From Prorocentrum cordatum (Eukaryota; Sar; Dinophyceae; Prorocentrales; Prorocentraceae), in the NCBI GenBank assembly GCA_963575745.1, contig CAUYUJ010000377.1, forward strand, positions 1 through 40,000: a DNA stretch of 40,000 nt, in the 5' to 3' direction. Numbering within the stretch: position 1 is the stretch's first letter; each line of letters starts with the position of its first letter. Below, in pieces: positions 39,209 through 40,000 of this stretch. The notes under the pieces were generated by a model. The model was not told the DNA's origin and made no database searches. It saw only the letters and a program-made list of their open reading frames with translations. Position numbers and translations under genes: made by a program.

Positions 39209-39384
39209 GCCGCACTGGAAATCCTGGGCCGCCATGGAGGCCGCGCGGCTCCGTGCAGCCTGGTCCCTCAGCTCCTTGACCTCCCGGCAGCGGGGGATCG
39301 GAGCACGCGCGGCACACCGCGCCTCCGCTCACCAGGGGGGCGTCCGTCGCAGGACGCCCTGGAACTCGCGTGCCTATGCGCCTC
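39209..39384. other. Short unique GC-rich spacer
   Basis: No gene recognised. Confidence 0.4.

Positions 39385-40000
<616 letters not shown>

Overview
The window looks like nuclear DNA of a dinoflagellate. The basis is its high GC content, very long (ATC)n, (CTC)n/(GGA)n, (CA)n and (CAA)n tracts, many minisatellites, and large non-LTR retrotransposon polyproteins of a kind common in Symbiodinium, Polarella and Prorocentrum assemblies. I cannot name the species. I found no convincing host gene, tRNA, rRNA, CRISPR array or dinoflagellate spliced-leader sequence. The protein-coding content is retroelements in different stages of decay.

Layout. 0-5.4 kb: foldback/MITE-like elements and simple repeats, including a foldback with about 80-nt arms flanked by perfect 17-bp direct repeats. 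5.4-12.0 kb: two decayed LINE pieces set against (ATC)n arrays. The first (5.75-7.04 kb) holds the reverse transcriptase (RT) from motif C to a C-terminal zinc finger. The second (8.1-12.0 kb) holds ORF1, the endonuclease, a linker and the first bases of an RT. 12.4-21.5 kb: a non-LTR element with both frames open. ORF1 (916 aa) has a zinc ribbon and long coiled coils. ORF2 (2029 aa from its first ATG) carries RNase H, an EEP endonuclease, RT, two zinc fingers and a divergent C5-cytosine-methyltransferase-like tail. 22.2-23.8 kb: a third decayed LINE ordered RT, CCHC knuckle, RNase H. 24-40 kb: almost entirely repeats. These are an inverted pair of repeat copies around an (ATC)n array, arrays of 9, 10, 11, 14, 21, 41 and 77 bp period, a composite module repeated at 31.5-35.7 kb, further foldbacks, and (ATC)n running off the end.

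How it works together. In the intact element ORF1 probably packages the RNA. In ORF2 the EEP domain would nick the target, the RT would copy the RNA and RNase H would remove the template. The zinc fingers probably bind nucleic acid. The methyltransferase-like tail could mark new copies or chromatin, or be a non-catalytic DNA-binding relic. ORF2 lies in a different frame from ORF1, has no ATG for 170 bases after the ORF1 stop, and is preceded by a two-copy 60-bp repeat, so its translation needs explaining.

The best candidates for new biology are the methyltransferase-tailed, N-terminal-RNase-H retroelement and its ORF1/ORF2 junction; the foldback elements with long direct repeats; and two unrelated arrays that share a 14-bp period. 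All calls come from reading the sequence. No search or folding program was run.
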